64,000 bases of DNA from Dysgonomonas gadei ATCC BAA-286. GTDB taxonomy: Bacteria > Bacteroidota > Bacteroidia > Bacteroidales > Dysgonomonadaceae. The notes beneath the pieces were generated by a model. That model made no database searches, had not been told where the DNA came from, and worked only from the letters and a program-made list of their open reading frames with translations. Positions 62,732 to 64,000 of the stretch are shown here, piece by piece. A program made the translations under genes and the position numbers. The stretch lies in contig NZ_GL891979.1 of assembly GCF_000213555.1 (NCBI RefSeq), positions 130,011 through 194,010 on the forward strand. The letters are read 5' to 3'. Position 1 is the stretch's first letter. Every line of letters starts with the position of its first letter.

Positions 62732-63142
62732 ATGACTGGATGCACAAGTGTACCCTCAGAAAAAGAGAATGTTAACGATGTAATTATAGCTTTGGAAAAA
62801 CATGCTTTAGAACTGTGGAATAATGGAGACCCTGATGGGTTTATTGAGTTATCTTCTGATGATGTAGTTTATTTCGACCCTGCTTTTACAAATAAATTTG
62901 AGGGCAAGAAGGCTCTCGAAGAATATTATAATACCATCAGGGGAAAGATTAAAATAGACGTGTATAAAATGATCGATCCGACTGTACAGGTATCGGTAGA
63001 TACTGCCGTCTTGACATATGATTATGAAGCGCATAGAGATGGTCAGGTGTTCAGAATGCATTGCACGGAAGTCTATAAGTCAGATTCGTCTGATCAGTGG
63101 AAAATTATACATACTCATTGGTCTTTTGCTCAGCCCTTGTAA
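62732..63142 (+). CDS. NTF2/SnoaL-like lipoprotein with a damaged or non-standard start
   Basis: 136 aa from the ATG at 62732. The fold is SnoaL/DUF4440-like (VIIALEKHALELWNNGDPDGFIELSSDDVVYFDP; EGKKALEEYYNTIRG; VLTYDYEAHRDGQVFRMHCTEVYKS; WKIIHTHWSF). The ATG start yields MTGCTSVP, a lipobox without its hydrophobic stretch. Reading upstream in frame from an ATA at 62696 gives KHFIYILILLF before MTGC, a complete lipoprotein signal. So either translation starts at ATA, or the original ATG has mutated. The upstream frame is closed by TAA at 62684. Confidence 0.75.
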   Translation: MTGCTSVPSEKENVNDVIIALEKHALELWNNGDPDGFIELSSDDVVYFDPAFTNKFEGKKALEEYYNTIRGKIKIDVYKMIDPTVQVSVDTAVLTYDYEAHRDGQVFRMHCTEVYKSDSSDQWKIIHTHWSFAQPL

Positions 63143-63150
63143 GTAGCGGA

Positions 63151-63885
63151 TCAGCCCTCTTTCAATATCCTGTAATATGCAGGCCAATTATTATAGAGTG
63201 CCTCCATCGAAGGCAATACAATGTCAGCTCCTGCGTCAGCCAATACTTTGTCGGGCATTGGGCCAGTATTGACGGCAATCGTGAAAATTCCCGCAGCTAC
63301 AGCAGCTTCTACGCCGCGGGGTGCATTTTCAATGACTACGGCCTGGTTCGGATTTAGTGCGCCGCCTTTTTTCAATCCCATCAGGTAGGGTTCAGGGTGC
63401 GGCTTACCGTGCTTAACGTCGAAGGCAGTAACCATCTTGTCTTTAGCAAATAGTCCGGGAAAGTTGTGTTCCAGTTTATTGATAAGCGTAGGCTGTCCCG
63501 ATCCGGTGACAAGGACAGGTGTAAGTCCCTCTTCATTTACTTCCTTTACAAAGTCGTAGGCAAAAGGAATTAGCGCCCCGTCATTGTATTTAGTGAAGAG
63601 TTCAGTTTTACGTTTATATATGGTCTCTGTTTCTTGTTTGGTAGCGTCTCTTCCTTTTTCCCTGTTCATCAGGTGATTGATGGTTTTGCTGCCTACCATG
63701 CCTTCATACAGGTAAAACTCTTCGGGAGTACTGAGGATATCGAATTCGTCCATGGTCTCCTTCCACGATTTGGCATGCCATTTCATGGAGTCGTAAAGAA
63801 CGCCGTCCATGTCGAATAGAACGGCTTTAAAATCGAAACGCGTATAATTATGTTTGTTGAGATAGTCTTTAAATGGAGTAATCAT
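63151..63885 (-). CDS. HAD-superfamily phosphatase, beta-phosphoglucomutase-like
   Basis: 244 aa. Motif I AVLFDMDGVLYDSMKWH with nucleophile D25 and D27; cap helix region (MDEFDILSTPEEFYLYEGMVGSKTI); motif II TPVLVTGSGQP; motif III with KHGKPHPEPYLMGL; motif IV VVIENAPRGVEAAVAAG. The cap and motif spacing are of the beta-phosphoglucomutase/phosphatase type. It probably dephosphorylates or isomerises a sugar phosphate in the cytoplasm; substrate unknown. Its 3' end is 8 bp from the convergent NTF2-like gene, with no room for a terminator between. Confidence 0.9.
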   Translation of the reverse strand: MITPFKDYLNKHNYTRFDFKAVLFDMDGVLYDSMKWHAKSWKETMDEFDILSTPEEFYLYEGMVGSKTINHLMNREKGRDATKQETETIYKRKTELFTKYNDGALIPFAYDFVKEVNEEGLTPVLVTGSGQPTLINKLEHNFPGLFAKDKMVTAFDVKHGKPHPEPYLMGLKKGGALNPNQAVVIENAPRGVEAAVAAGIFTIAVNTGPMPDKVLADAGADIVLPSMEALYNNWPAYYRILKEG

Positions 63886-63912
63886 TATGAAATATAGAAT
63901 TAATTATCTATA

Positions 63913-63920
63913 CAAAGATA
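63913..63920 (-). promoter_or_regulatory. Candidate -7 element (TATCTTTG) of the HAD gene
   Basis: TAnnTTTG match on the minus strand 28 bp before the start codon. Confidence 0.55.
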
Positions 63921-64000
63921 AGACAATATTTTTGATAGTACCGTAATGTATAAATGTCACAAAATATCAAAAAAGGAATCTTTTTATTTGTATTTCCGAA

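Overview
The window comes from an AT-rich member of the Bacteroidetes (order Bacteroidales; a Dysgonomonas/Parabacteroides-like genome fits, but genus is a guess). The reasons are three SusC/SusD pairs, FecR/ECF regulators, promoter -7 elements of the TAnnTTTG type, lipoproteins with acidic residues after the lipid-bearing Cys (surface-export type), a fused korA and class-typical housekeeping genes. No phage, insertion sequence, plasmid gene or CRISPR array was seen.

Region 1 (1-18986) is a polysaccharide utilization locus that looks complete for high-mannose N-glycans: anti-sigma FecR (cut by the window edge), SusC with STN domain, SusD, a GH18-like binding protein that has lost its catalytic acids, a DUF1735+LamG binding protein, an intact GH18 endo-beta-N-acetylglucosaminidase, an Ig-like lipoprotein, an MFS permease, a GH130 phosphorylase, two GH92 alpha-mannosidases and a GH125 alpha-1,6-mannosidase. 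Inferred flow: GH18 releases the glycan at the surface, SusCD imports it, GH92/GH125 trim it to Man-GlcNAc in the periplasm, the MFS carrier takes that inside, and GH130 phosphorolyses it. A hairpin at 10374-10414 separates the surface block from the transport/enzyme block.

Region 2 (19305-34078) holds a divergent membrane regulator with an extracytoplasmic LamG/kelch sensor and a cytoplasmic SARP-like DNA-binding half. It faces a second locus: a two-jelly-roll lipoprotein, a GH76 alpha-1,6-mannanase, SusC without STN, SusD, DUF3823. A separately transcribed unrecognised TIM-barrel-like candidate hydrolase follows. The shared intergenic region carries clustered GGTTA/TAACC motifs that could be the operator.

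Region 3 (34079-43740) starts with a 1.1-kb noncoding stretch holding a 199-bp repeat and a candidate small RNA, followed by ECF sigma, FecR, SusC (with STN), SusD and a SusE-like lipoprotein, with no enzyme of its own.

Region 4 (43741-64000) is mostly core genome: tRNA-Leu(GAG), tRNA-Gly(CCC), tRNA-Leu(CAG), a YD-like lipoprotein, fumC, korAB, a TPR/OmpA-like lipoprotein, an MscS channel, a two-component system followed by two PepSY-like secreted proteins, a TIGR02757 protein, rsmI, a coiled-coil lipoprotein, a B12/radical-SAM protein, a DUF937 protein, an NTF2-like lipoprotein with a damaged start, and a HAD phosphatase. The second, inverted copy of the 199-bp repeat lies at 59891-60089, so the two copies bracket 25 kb.
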